From assembly GCA_021163765.1 (NCBI GenBank), contig JAGGTK010000037.1, forward strand, positions 1 through 63,006: a stretch of 63,006 nt of DNA, written 5' to 3'. Below the pieces are notes generated by a model. It ran no database searches and was not told the origin of the DNA. It worked only from the letters and a program-made list of their open reading frames with translations. Shown here one piece after another: positions 38,836 to 48,249 of the stretch (position 1 is its first letter; each line of letters starts with the position of its first letter). This DNA is from a bacterium (GTDB lineage: Bacteria > 4484-113). The translations under genes were made by a program, and so were the position numbers.

Positions 38836-40140
38836 ATGCTTGAACTCATCGAAAAGAAGCAGCGCGGAGAAGAGCTAACCGCAGAAGAGATTGCGCGGTT
38901 GATAGCTGGCTACGGCACCGGGGCGGTGCCCGACTACCAGATGGCCGCACTGCTGATGGCTATCTACTTCCAGGGATTAAGCGAGGATGAAACTACGTCG
39001 CTCACGAGCGCCCTGCTCGAAAGCGGCGACCGCTGGGAGCTTCCTGCAAAGTTCCACCCCGTTCTCGACAAGCACTCCACCGGCGGTGTTGGCGACAAGA
39101 CCTCGCTGCTGATGGTGCCAATGCTGGCAGCGGCGGGATACAAAGTGCCAAAGATGAGCGGGCGCGGGCTCGCCCACACGGGCGGCACGATTGACAAGCT
39201 GGAGAGCATTCCCGGCTTCCGCGCTGAGCTGTCGCGCAACGACGCCCTGCGCCAGCTTGACGACATTGGCTGCGTTATTATGAGCCAGAGCGAAGGCCTC
39301 GTGCCCGCTGAAAAGAAGCTATACGCCCTCCGCGACGTAACAGGCACCGTTTCCCAGCCAGGGCTCATAATCTCAAGCATCCTGAGCAAGAAACTTGCGT
39401 CCGGCGCGACCCACATCATCATTGACGTCAAGTACGGCAGCGGGGCGTTCTTCCCCAGCCAGGCAGACGCCGAGTCGTTCGCCAGGACACTGGTTGCCAT
39501 TTCGCGCAACTTCAAGCCTGAAGTCGCTGCTGCGGTCACAGATATGAGCCAGCCGCTCGGAAGCGCAGTCGGCAACGCGCTGGAAGTCGCTGAGGTGCTT
39601 CGCATCGCAGAGCAGCGCGATGTGGAATGCGAAGTGAGCGCACTGTGCATCGGGCTTGGCGGCGCGCTATTGAAAATGGCCGGCGAAGTGGAAGACGCGG
39701 AACAAGGAGAGGACATCCTTGCTCAGACAATTGCTGACGGCCGGGCGGCGGAAAAGCTGCGGGCGCTTGTCGGCGCACAGGGCGGAGACCTTGATGCATT
39801 TCGCCGGGAAATGGGCGACCTGGGCAGGAAAACCTGCAAGGTAGCAATTACCGCGCGATCTGGCGGCGTGATTTCCGGCCTGGACGCCCTGGCCATAGGC
39901 CAATTCTGCCATCGTCAGGGAGCAGGCCGTAGCCGAAAGGGCGAGGCTGTCAATCCCTGGGTGGGCGTTGTGCTTCACAAGAAGACGGGTGACGCAGTTG
40001 CCCCTGGCGACCTGCTGGCTGAGGCGTATGCCAGACTGGACTGCGACCAGAGATCAGTCGAAGAAGCAGTGCGCAGCGCATACATAATCGGCGAAGAAGC
40101 TCCAGCCCCGCGGCTGATTGGCACAATCCTCACTGGCTGA
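38836..40140 (+). CDS. pdp: Pyrimidine-nucleoside (thymidine) phosphorylase
   Basis: DKHSTGGVGDKTSLLMVPMLAAAGYKVPKMSGRGLAHTGGTIDKLESIPGF. Confidence 0.94.
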   Translation: MLELIEKKQRGEELTAEEIARLIAGYGTGAVPDYQMAALLMAIYFQGLSEDETTSLTSALLESGDRWELPAKFHPVLDKHSTGGVGDKTSLLMVPMLAAAGYKVPKMSGRGLAHTGGTIDKLESIPGFRAELSRNDALRQLDDIGCVIMSQSEGLVPAEKKLYALRDVTGTVSQPGLIISSILSKKLASGATHIIIDVKYGSGAFFPSQADAESFARTLVAISRNFKPEVAAAVTDMSQPLGSAVGNALEVAEVLRIAEQRDVECEVSALCIGLGGALLKMAGEVEDAEQGEDILAQTIADGRAAEKLRALVGAQGGDLDAFRREMGDLGRKTCKVAITARSGGVISGLDALAIGQFCHRQGAGRSRKGEAVNPWVGVVLHKKTGDAVAPGDLLAEAYARLDCDQRSVEEAVRSAYIIGEEAPAPRLIGTILTG

Positions 40141-40220
40141 CCTGGTTCTGGCCTCATTACCTCAGGGCTTCGCCCATAATTGGCGGCGCGACCTGCAAAC
40201 TTTGCCTGATATGCGCTAAT

Positions 40221-40967
40221 ATGTGGCTTATGCTACGCAAATACAGGCAGTCGCGCGCAGTAGCGATAATTGAATATGTCATAGTTTTATTAGTTTACAT
40301 CGCCATCTACCTGGGAATGGCCGCGATGGAATTTCTCGGGCCTATGAAGGAAACAGATATCTCGACATCCGACGTGCCCAGAATCCTAGCGGTCACAATC
40401 GGGATTAACCTCGCTATCTTCCTGGGTTTGGGCCTGCTGCTGATGCTCATCTTCAACCGGTTCCAGGTAGTGGGACTGAGCTTTCGGGAGCAGAGTGTCC
40501 TCATTTCGGTAATGTGGATCGCCATAGTTGTACTCCTTCTCGTCCTGCTGGGCAATGGCGTCCACTCCTTCTTTCAGGCTTCCGGCAACGCGCAACAGGT
40601 TGACCCTATCGTGCAGGCCCTGCAGGGCTACTTCAAGTCACCGTGGCTCGTGCTCGTAGTGGGTGCACCCGTTATGTTCCTTGCAGCAGGCTTGCCTGAG
40701 GAATTCCTGCGCTGCTACGTTATTGGCAACGGCATCCGCCTAAAAAGCACCGGTCTCGTTTACCTTGCAGCGCTTCTCACGTCTGCCGCGTTTGCAGTAG
40801 GCCACTATTACCAGGGCACCGAGGCAATGGTTGCGCTGTTCCTTGTCGGACTCGTATTCAGCATTTTCTACATTATGCGGCAGAGTTTCTGGACGATGGT
40901 CTTTCTGCACACTACCTACAACGTCGTCGTGCTGCTCCTGCCCACACTTGGCGCCAAACAGCCGTGA
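40221..40967 (+). CDS. CPBP family intramembrane protease-like protein
   Basis: Polytopic; PEEFLRCYVIG (EExxR-type motif), FAVGHYYQG, FLHTTYN. Confidence 0.82.
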   Translation: MWLMLRKYRQSRAVAIIEYVIVLLVYIAIYLGMAAMEFLGPMKETDISTSDVPRILAVTIGINLAIFLGLGLLLMLIFNRFQVVGLSFREQSVLISVMWIAIVVLLLVLLGNGVHSFFQASGNAQQVDPIVQALQGYFKSPWLVLVVGAPVMFLAAGLPEEFLRCYVIGNGIRLKSTGLVYLAALLTSAAFAVGHYYQGTEAMVALFLVGLVFSIFYIMRQSFWTMVFLHTTYNVVVLLLPTLGAKQP

Positions 40968-40996
40968 TATAATCGAGGCTGCTCTTGTAGGAAGGG

Positions 40997-42370
40997 ATGA
41001 GACCGGAAACCCAAAACCGGATGCTGCTCGTAATCGCGCTTGCAGCGCTCCTGCTCCTTCAGTTGCCATCGCAGGCGTACGCCATCCGCCATCCCCGCAT
41101 CCACGATGCCGACATCGGCGAAAAGGGGCGGGTCATTCTGGAGTACGGCCAGGACTCTTATGAGGAGACCACCGCCCTGTCAAATGGGCGAGACGTCGCC
41201 ACATTCTTCAATTTCGGCTACAACGTAAACGAGCGGTTGCAGGTCCGGGGAAAGCTTATAGGAAACGAGCTTTCCGGCGTAGATGTTCTATTCAATCCGC
41301 TGTTTTCCGACCTCAGTGACGCTGATGGCTGGGGCATTGAGGTCAGGATGATGCTGGAGCGCACTCCTCCGGCCATCCCCGCAACGCCGGAATCCAAGTT
41401 CGCGCCGGGAAACGCATTCTGCGTGGTGCTCGGATTCGACAGCCTGGCGCTTTCCTCGGTCAATGTTGACGACGACCTTCACCGCTTCTACGGTTCTCTG
41501 CTATACAGCACAGACTTCACACAGGAGCTTCACGCCCATACGATTTTCACCACCCAGCATTACACTTCAGACACAAAGCGCGGAAACGCGACATCCCTGG
41601 GGCTTGGCGTGGATTATGACCTGTACACCTGGGACGAGTCCCGCAGCGCTGTGCAGCTCACCGCAAACGGCTTGATAGACATCTACAGCATACGCAAGCC
41701 GACATTCGACACCGGCAGAGTCACCAGGTTCGACGCCGGCCTGAGGTTGCGGATTTCCAATAGCTTTACTGGCTACGCCGGATACGAGGTGGTAAACGAT
41801 TCGCTATCCGACCGCAACTCGCAGGGCGTATTCTACGGCGTAGCCTACACTCCCAAGCTCCCGTTGCTCACGCGAGCCCATCCGCCGGAGGAGGCTCCTG
41901 AAGAGGCTGCGCCTGAAGAAACTCCACCAGCGCAGGCTGAAACGCAGCCGGATGCCGGAAATGGAGGACAGGCCGAAACAGCCCCTGAGAATGGCGAAAC
42001 CCCTGTTGGGCAGAGCCAGGGCAAGGAATCGTCTTCCGTCAGTGACAGTCCGCAGCAGGAAAACCTGGTGCCACCAGTTACGCTACGGAAAACCCAGCCG
42101 GAGCACCCACTCCCGTCTCCATCGGCATCCTCGCCTGAACAGTCCGCCGGCCCTGTGCCCACCACGACAGCACGCATCGCGCGTCCACCGGCGATTGAGA
42201 ACCCCTGGGAACTCCTGCCTCTGGGCTATGACTTCCATCCGCTTACCGCAACCGTGCGCGAAAGCGTTTCAGGCCCTGATAACCCTGCATCCCGCCCGAA
42301 AACTGCTTCTCAGATACTCAAGCTGGCCGAGAGCACGACCGGCACCTACCGGATCTTCACAAACTCCTGA
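40997..42370 (+). CDS. Putative outer-membrane beta-barrel-like protein with Pro/Glu-rich C-terminal extension
   Basis: Signal peptide ending PSQAYA; alternating amphipathic strand-like segments; low-complexity PEEAPEEAAPEETPPAQAET tail. Confidence 0.55.
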   Translation: MRPETQNRMLLVIALAALLLLQLPSQAYAIRHPRIHDADIGEKGRVILEYGQDSYEETTALSNGRDVATFFNFGYNVNERLQVRGKLIGNELSGVDVLFNPLFSDLSDADGWGIEVRMMLERTPPAIPATPESKFAPGNAFCVVLGFDSLALSSVNVDDDLHRFYGSLLYSTDFTQELHAHTIFTTQHYTSDTKRGNATSLGLGVDYDLYTWDESRSAVQLTANGLIDIYSIRKPTFDTGRVTRFDAGLRLRISNSFTGYAGYEVVNDSLSDRNSQGVFYGVAYTPKLPLLTRAHPPEEAPEEAAPEETPPAQAETQPDAGNGGQAETAPENGETPVGQSQGKESSSVSDSPQQENLVPPVTLRKTQPEHPLPSPSASSPEQSAGPVPTTTARIARPPAIENPWELLPLGYDFHPLTATVRESVSGPDNPASRPKTASQILKLAESTTGTYRIFTNS

Positions 42371-42372
42371 TA

Positions 42373-43392
42373 GTGCGTTCCTGGCTGACATACGGCGGGA
42401 TTATCGCTGTGCTGCTAGCGCTAGCTGCCACATACACGCTGGCTGAGACCGCCAGGTCAGACCGGCTGCGCTGGCGTGACAAGCCGCCCACCCAGATGCC
42501 GGAAGCGTCGGCGCACACCGCAAGCGCAGAATGCGCCGCGTGCCACAAGCCACACGCTTTAGGCAAGGAGCATTCCGCAGTGTCCTGCGCTTCCTGCCAT
42601 TTCGCCGCTGACCGTCCAGGCGAACTCATTCAGCCGGACGACTCCTGCACTGTATGCCATAAGAAAGCCAGAGAAGCACTCCCTCCCCTTGGCGTTTTCC
42701 GCCTCGCTGCCGTGCGCAACGAGTTCCGCCCGACGGGCGAGCTTCTGCAGCCGACCTGCGCATCCTGTCACCAAGGCGAGATGTTCGACCGGCCGCTGAC
42801 CACGCTAACGCACCCTACCCGCAGTGTCGGCTCACACCTTTCCTGCACGGACTGCCACGACGTTCAGGCAGGTAACCTGAAACCGGAAGCCTGGACCGGG
42901 ACAGACTACCAAAGCTCCTTTTGCTTCGGCTGCCACGAAGAGCAGCGCCGCTCATTTGTGCTTTCTGAATCCCACAGCCTGCAACGCCAGGCTGTCTCCT
43001 GTCGCGGCTGCCACCCGCCCCATGAACCCTTTGCCGTAAACATTACCGTAGACCTGCTTGAGCTGATGGGGGAGCAAACGTTGGTAACCTACGATCCAAT
43101 TGACAGTAACAGGCTCTGCCTGCGCTGCCACGGCTATCTCGAATTGGCGGGGCCGCAGACGCGATTCTCACTCGGATCCGGCCTTAGCCTGCACGACCTG
43201 CACCTGAACCGGGCGTACGCCTCCTGCGTGGAATGCCACGACCCGCATGGTGGTTATGCAGCGATGGTGCGCGCGACAACACTCGAGGGTGAGCCGTTGC
43301 TTCACTTCACTGCCGGTGACACAGGATCCTGCACCGTCACCTGCCACGACAGGCGCCACACAGCTTCACAATATCTGCGAACCGGCAGCTAA
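42373..43392 (+). CDS. Multiheme c-type cytochrome (9 CXXCH + 1 CXXXCH)
   Basis: CAACH, CASCH, CTVCH, CASCH, CTDCH, CFGCH, CRGCH, CLRCH, CVECH, CTVTCH counted in the translation; N-terminal TM/signal. Confidence 0.93.
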   Translation: MRSWLTYGGIIAVLLALAATYTLAETARSDRLRWRDKPPTQMPEASAHTASAECAACHKPHALGKEHSAVSCASCHFAADRPGELIQPDDSCTVCHKKAREALPPLGVFRLAAVRNEFRPTGELLQPTCASCHQGEMFDRPLTTLTHPTRSVGSHLSCTDCHDVQAGNLKPEAWTGTDYQSSFCFGCHEEQRRSFVLSESHSLQRQAVSCRGCHPPHEPFAVNITVDLLELMGEQTLVTYDPIDSNRLCLRCHGYLELAGPQTRFSLGSGLSLHDLHLNRAYASCVECHDPHGGYAAMVRATTLEGEPLLHFTAGDTGSCTVTCHDRRHTASQYLRTGS

Positions 43393-43401
43393 AGCCGCCC
43401 G

Positions 43402-45042
43402 CTAACCCCCGGTGATGTTGATAAGCTGCGCTTCGCCCAGTTGCGGCCCGGGCAGCGGGACGTTGTATTCCTCGCCCCAGACCCAGATGTTGGTTGTGCT
43501 CTGCGGGAAACGGACCGCCTGAGCGTAGGGGCCGTCACCGCCTATCACGCGGAATGTGAAGTATGCGACAGGGCCGCTTCCCATCACAGTGGGGGCCGGC
43601 CAGCGCTTCGTCGCGTTGAATCCTGCAAGGTCATAATGGTCGGGATCCAGGACAGACGGGCCGATTCGCGCGCCGACGAACAGCGGGTCTCCCCCAAAGT
43701 CCGCGTCATAAAACAGGTTCGGGTCGAAACCGTCCATAGAAGGCTCTGCGGAAACGAACTCCAGGATATCCGACCGGTACTCAAAACGCGCGTTCACCGA
43801 AAACGCGTTCGCCGCATCATTTAGCATCACGCGGACAATTACCTCGTCGTCCACGAAGAAAAACGGCGGATCTGCCGTTACTTCAAGCTCCAGAGTGGCC
43901 ATGGCCGTCGGCTGTGAAGTCTTGGCCACATTGGAATACCAGCCTTCGTAGGTCGTATCGGTCTCTCTGCTGAAGGGGCGAACGTGATACGCGTAGTAGC
44001 CCGGTTCGGGCGTCTGGTCGCGGAAAGTGTACTGCAGCCGGAAATCCTGGTCTGTGTAATCGCGTATCGCGCTTGGCATCTGCTCTGGCGGGCTTGCCCC
44101 TTGCCGCTCAGCATAAGTCCAGCGTCCTGTGTCCTCTGCGTCAGCGTCCTCGTCCGGGCCGGTTAGCAGAGTCCGGTATACGTTGTAGCCCGTAACCTCG
44201 GTGCCATAGAACATGGCAAGCGGCGTAATATCCGCGATCCCTATCTTCCCGTCGCGGTCGCCGTCCACCAGGTCAACGCGCCCGGGATTATCAGACGTTT
44301 CGAATTCCTCGCCGTATATCATCGCAATGGGCGTGATATCGGCTATCGCAACGGTTCCGTTGTTGTCGTAGTCGCCCGGGTGCATTTCCGTCCACGACAG
44401 GCTTACGGTGGCGTCAGGGTTGACTGCGACGGCAAGGTCTTCCACCGCCGCCATATCGCTGTTTGGCGCATCCGAAGCTGCGCGCCCATTCGTCGCGGCG
44501 CCATCGGCAAATCGCAGGCGCGCTATCTCGCCTGCCGGCACCATCGGCTCGCCAACGGAGCGAATTCTCGCCATTCCCACTGCGATTGCACCCGCTTCGA
44601 CGGGAACCGCAAGGAAAATATAATCATCGCCCAGTGCGTCGCCGGGAGACATCGCCGCCGGATGCACCTCATCACCGGCGTAGAAGACATACAGGTAGAG
44701 GTCTCCAGCCGCAGGTTCCGCCAGTTCGAGGGCGACAGAATCGCCCTCCACCCTAATACTCAGCCCTCTTGGTGGCTGAACCGGTTCAAGCTGGCTGCCA
44801 ACTGCCACGACGCGCAACCCACCCTGCGCAATTCCGGGATACGATGCGATATCCTCAGTGCCTGCCGGTGCAGCGGAATGCGACTGTGCCAGGGGGTCGA
44901 AGTTCATCCAGTATGCCGTTTCGTCGGCTGCCGGCGTTGGCAGGGCGCTTCCGCCCTTCAGTCCGCTGCCTGAGCAAGCAAGTAATCCCACAAGCATGCA
45001 GGCAACAACAACGTATGATACAGGTCTCAAGATATGGTTCAC
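43402..45042 (-). CDS. Lipoprotein with internal dockerin-like module and C-terminal cohesin-like domain
   Basis: Lipobox GLLACSG; GDYDNNGTVAIADITPIAMIYGE...DGDRDGKIGIADITPLAMFYG; ADPPFFFVDDEVIVRVMLNDAANAFSVNARFEYRSDILEFVSAEP. Confidence 0.8.
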   Translation of the reverse strand: MNHILRPVSYVVVACMLVGLLACSGSGLKGGSALPTPAADETAYWMNFDPLAQSHSAAPAGTEDIASYPGIAQGGLRVVAVGSQLEPVQPPRGLSIRVEGDSVALELAEPAAGDLYLYVFYAGDEVHPAAMSPGDALGDDYIFLAVPVEAGAIAVGMARIRSVGEPMVPAGEIARLRFADGAATNGRAASDAPNSDMAAVEDLAVAVNPDATVSLSWTEMHPGDYDNNGTVAIADITPIAMIYGEEFETSDNPGRVDLVDGDRDGKIGIADITPLAMFYGTEVTGYNVYRTLLTGPDEDADAEDTGRWTYAERQGASPPEQMPSAIRDYTDQDFRLQYTFRDQTPEPGYYAYHVRPFSRETDTTYEGWYSNVAKTSQPTAMATLELEVTADPPFFFVDDEVIVRVMLNDAANAFSVNARFEYRSDILEFVSAEPSMDGFDPNLFYDADFGGDPLFVGARIGPSVLDPDHYDLAGFNATKRWPAPTVMGSGPVAYFTFRVIGGDGPYAQAVRFPQSTTNIWVWGEEYNVPLPGPQLGEAQLINITGG

Positions 45043-45112
45043 TTTATGCAGCTCCTGGGTAATAAACCCGCTGATTATAGCAAGGTAAGGCTTTCATTAC
45101 TATAATCATACC

Positions 45113-45892
45113 GTGAGCCGGTCGCCGAATCTTCATACTTACGATGCAATCCTCGTCCGGACTTCACCGTGGGGTGAACGAGACCGGCTTGCAGTCCTGT
45201 TCGAGGCAAACCGGGGGATTCTGCGGGCACGGGCTATTTCGGCTCTGGAACCCGGCTCCAAGCTCGCGCCTTATCTCGTCGCCCCGGCAATCGGGCGCTT
45301 TACGCTGGCACGCGGTCGCTCTCCCATTCCGGTGCTGGCCAGTGTGGAGTTGGCCGACCGGTTGGCCGGGTGGCGTGCAGATGGCATTAGCATTCGCGTT
45401 GCGGGTGTAGCCCTGGCGGTTCTGGAGGGGCTGGATGCCCCCGAGGAAACCAACCGGCTTTTCTTCCAACTGGCTATGGACCTTCTGCTCAGCAACCCAT
45501 CCGCGCACCCGCTGTCCGCGCTTGCAGTGTTTCTCGTGCAGGCGCTCGGCATCCTGGGTTTACTCGGCGGCGAGGCCAACTGCTCGCTCTGCGGCACCGC
45601 GTTTACCGCCGACAGAGTGGCTGCGGCACCCGATCTCAGGACATTCATCTGTGCTGAATGCTTCAACAGGCTTTACGGGAAAGCTGAGGTCTCCGTGATA
45701 CTCGTCAACCGAGAGCACCTGGAGCTTCTCAGCCTTATGGCACTGACGCCGCTTGCCGATAGCGGCAGGCTCGAGATGGACGGCGATGCGCTGTCGTTCG
45801 TTTTCAGCCTGGCGTGCGCGCGCCTGGATAACACCCTTCCTGCTGCGGTCTCTGCACTGCTTCCGCTCACGGCAGCGCCATGCCTGGCATAG
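45113..45892 (+). CDS. recO: DNA repair protein RecO
   Basis: DAILVRTSPWGERDRLAVLFEANRGILRARA; zinc-site-like CSLCGTAF...FICAECF. Confidence 0.82.
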   Translation: MSRSPNLHTYDAILVRTSPWGERDRLAVLFEANRGILRARAISALEPGSKLAPYLVAPAIGRFTLARGRSPIPVLASVELADRLAGWRADGISIRVAGVALAVLEGLDAPEETNRLFFQLAMDLLLSNPSAHPLSALAVFLVQALGILGLLGGEANCSLCGTAFTADRVAAAPDLRTFICAECFNRLYGKAEVSVILVNREHLELLSLMALTPLADSGRLEMDGDALSFVFSLACARLDNTLPAAVSALLPLTAAPCLA

Positions 45893-45936
45893 GACAGCCT
45901 GCGCAACTCCTGCCGGTGATTGTATAATCACCGAGG

Positions 45937-46548
45937 TTGAATCCTCCCTCATACAACCGGCGATACCGCAAAGTAGTACATATGCTCGCCGGCTTGCCCG
46001 CGTTCCTGCTGAAACAGATGCCCTTCAGCGCGATGGTCCTGTTCGGCGTGGTAATGGTGGCAGTAAGCTGGATGCTGCGCCCGAACTGGCGCTGGCTGCG
46101 CGACCTGGCCAAGCCGGAGGATATCAACCGCCGGGCAATAATCGGTGCACGCCACTACTTCCTGACCGTTTTCCTGCTCATAGTCCTCTTCGGCTTGCGC
46201 CACAGCGTCATAGCCACCGCCGGCTGGCTTGCCCTGGCATGGGGAGACGGCGCAGCCGCGCTGGTCGGAGGGAAGCGGAGCGCGCGTCTGCCGTGGTCTC
46301 GACACAAGACGGTCTCCGGCTTCATCTCCTGCATCGCCCTTGTCTACTGTGCAATCTTCATTTCGTATTACTGGGCTTATGACGAGCTGGCGTGGCTTTC
46401 GGCACCGACCATAATTTATTTTGGCGCGGTATCGCTGATAATAGGTGTAGCGGAATCGCTCGAAACCAAGCTGGACGACAACTACACTGTCGGACTAGGC
46501 ACTGCCGCGCTGCTGTTCTTGGGTGCCGCCGTGTTTCACCTCTGGTAG
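45937..46548 (+). CDS. Dolichol/phytol-kinase-like CTP-transferase family membrane protein
   Basis: ALAWGDGAAALVGGKRSARLPWSRHKTVSGFISCIALVYCA, DDNYTVGLGTAALLF. Confidence 0.78.
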   Translation: MNPPSYNRRYRKVVHMLAGLPAFLLKQMPFSAMVLFGVVMVAVSWMLRPNWRWLRDLAKPEDINRRAIIGARHYFLTVFLLIVLFGLRHSVIATAGWLALAWGDGAAALVGGKRSARLPWSRHKTVSGFISCIALVYCAIFISYYWAYDELAWLSAPTIIYFGAVSLIIGVAESLETKLDDNYTVGLGTAALLFLGAAVFHLW

Positions 46549-46558
46549 GAGACAGCGA

Positions 46559-47761
46559 ATGAAGTTTAAATTTCACAACCCAACCGAGGTCCACTTCGGG
46601 CCTGGAGAATTTGAGCGCACAGGCGAACTCGCAGCCCGATTGGGCAGCAAATGCCTGCTCGTAATCGGGCAGGGAAGCGTAGAGCGGCACGGCTACCTTA
46701 AGCGGGCAGAGGATATGCTGGCTGACGCCGGCGTTAGCTACGCAGTCTTCAGGGGAATTGAGCCCAATCCCCACCTGGAAACCTGTGTTGAAGCCGCGCG
46801 AAAGGCGATAGGGGAGAAGTGTGACTTCATACTGGCGCTGGGCGGCGGCTCCGTGATGGATGCGTCCAAGGCCATCGCCGCAGGCTACTACGACCCGGAC
46901 AACCTGTGGGACTACGTCAGCCACGGACAGGAGACAGTCATGCCGGTGAAACAGGCACTGCCTCTGATGGTTGTCCCGACGCTCGCGGCAACGGGCTCCG
47001 AAATGGACGCAGGCGCTGTCATTACGCGGTGGGAGACGCGCGAAAAATGCGTTCTCGGTTCGCCCCTGCTCTTCCCCCAAATCGCCGTCATCGACCCGGC
47101 GCTTACCGTATCGGTCCCGCTGGACTACACGATGGACGGCGTTTTCGACATAGCGGTCCACGTGATGGAGAGCTACTTCAACGGCGACCAGGATACGCCG
47201 CTTCAGGCCAGGCTCATTGAAGGCTGCCTGCTTACAGTCTTCGCCGAAGGCAAGAAGCTGCACGGCGACCTCGAAAACGTGAAGCTGCGGGAAAACGTTC
47301 AGTGGCCGAGTTCACTCGCCCTGTCAGGGCTATTCACCGCCGGCCGCGGCGGCAACTACCCGGTTCACCAGATGGAACACATACTTTCCGCGCGCTGGGA
47401 CATCAGCCACGGGCGCGGACTGGCGCTGATAATGCCGCGCTGGATGTGGTACGTGCTGCCGACAGACCCTGTGCCATTTGCCAGTTTCGCCGTAAACGTG
47501 ATGAAGGTTACGCCAGGCGGAAACAACTTGCGGGATGCCCAGGCAGGAGTGAGGGAACTCTGCCTGTGGCTGGAAAGCGCCGGCCTGTTTCTCACGCTGG
47601 ACGACTTCGGCATCCCGGTCGGCGAACTCGGCGCGGCGGCCGGCGATTGCATGCGGCTCTATGGGCATGGGAAAGGCGTCATTGGCGGCGTGAAGCCGCT
47701 GAGCCTGGAGGATGTTCACGCGATATACCTGATGTGCAAAACCCCTGACTTCATGCGCTAG
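46559..47761 (+). CDS. Iron-containing alcohol dehydrogenase (NADPH-dependent butanol DH/YqhD-like)
   Basis: KFKFHNPTEVHFGPGEFER, ILALGGGSVMDASKAIAAGYY, PTLAATGSEMDAGAVIT. Confidence 0.93.
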   Translation: MKFKFHNPTEVHFGPGEFERTGELAARLGSKCLLVIGQGSVERHGYLKRAEDMLADAGVSYAVFRGIEPNPHLETCVEAARKAIGEKCDFILALGGGSVMDASKAIAAGYYDPDNLWDYVSHGQETVMPVKQALPLMVVPTLAATGSEMDAGAVITRWETREKCVLGSPLLFPQIAVIDPALTVSVPLDYTMDGVFDIAVHVMESYFNGDQDTPLQARLIEGCLLTVFAEGKKLHGDLENVKLRENVQWPSSLALSGLFTAGRGGNYPVHQMEHILSARWDISHGRGLALIMPRWMWYVLPTDPVPFASFAVNVMKVTPGGNNLRDAQAGVRELCLWLESAGLFLTLDDFGIPVGELGAAAGDCMRLYGHGKGVIGGVKPLSLEDVHAIYLMCKTPDFMR

Positions 47762-47832
47762 CATTCCCGCTTGATGTTATGATAGCGGCGCAGGAAGTCT
47801 GTTTATTTGGAATCCCGCGCCCGGCTCCCTGA

Positions 47833-48249
47833 GTGATGATGACCGGCTCAAGAACTGAAAACTGGCAGGAACTGCTGGCCAAGGCTGCTCAGGCGGCTGA
47901 ACACGCGCACGCGCCATACTCATCGCTGCGCGTGGGAGCAGCCATTCTGACCTCAGGCGGCACGGTCTACTCCGGCTGCAACATCGAAAACGCGGCTTTC
48001 GGCGCCACTTTGTGCGCAGAACGTTCGGCTCTGGCTGCGATGGTTAGTACTGAAGGGTCGGATGCGCTCATTCGCGCCATCGCTGTTTGGTGCAGCGACA
48101 AGCGCCCCTGCTACCCCTGCGGTATCTGCCGGCAGGCACTACTCCCCTGGTGTGAAAAGACCGCTGTGCTCGTCGTGGAAAACGCTGACGGGAGTCCGGA
48201 AACGTTATCCTTCGCAAGCCTGCTGCCCTACCCCTTCACCGATTCGTAA
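47833..48249 (+). CDS. cdd: Cytidine deaminase
   Basis: SGCNIENAAFGATLCAERSAL, PCYPCGICRQAL. Confidence 0.94.
   Translation: MMMTGSRTENWQELLAKAAQAAEHAHAPYSSLRVGAAILTSGGTVYSGCNIENAAFGATLCAERSALAAMVSTEGSDALIRAIAVWCSDKRPCYPCGICRQALLPWCEKTAVLVVENADGSPETLSFASLLPYPFTDS

Noticed and set aside
42570-43390. Regularly spaced CXXCH codons as possible repeat array
   Set aside because: Explained by heme-binding motifs of the multiheme cytochrome.
46358-47263. 301-aa minus-strand ORF
   Set aside because: Shadow of the iron-containing alcohol dehydrogenase.
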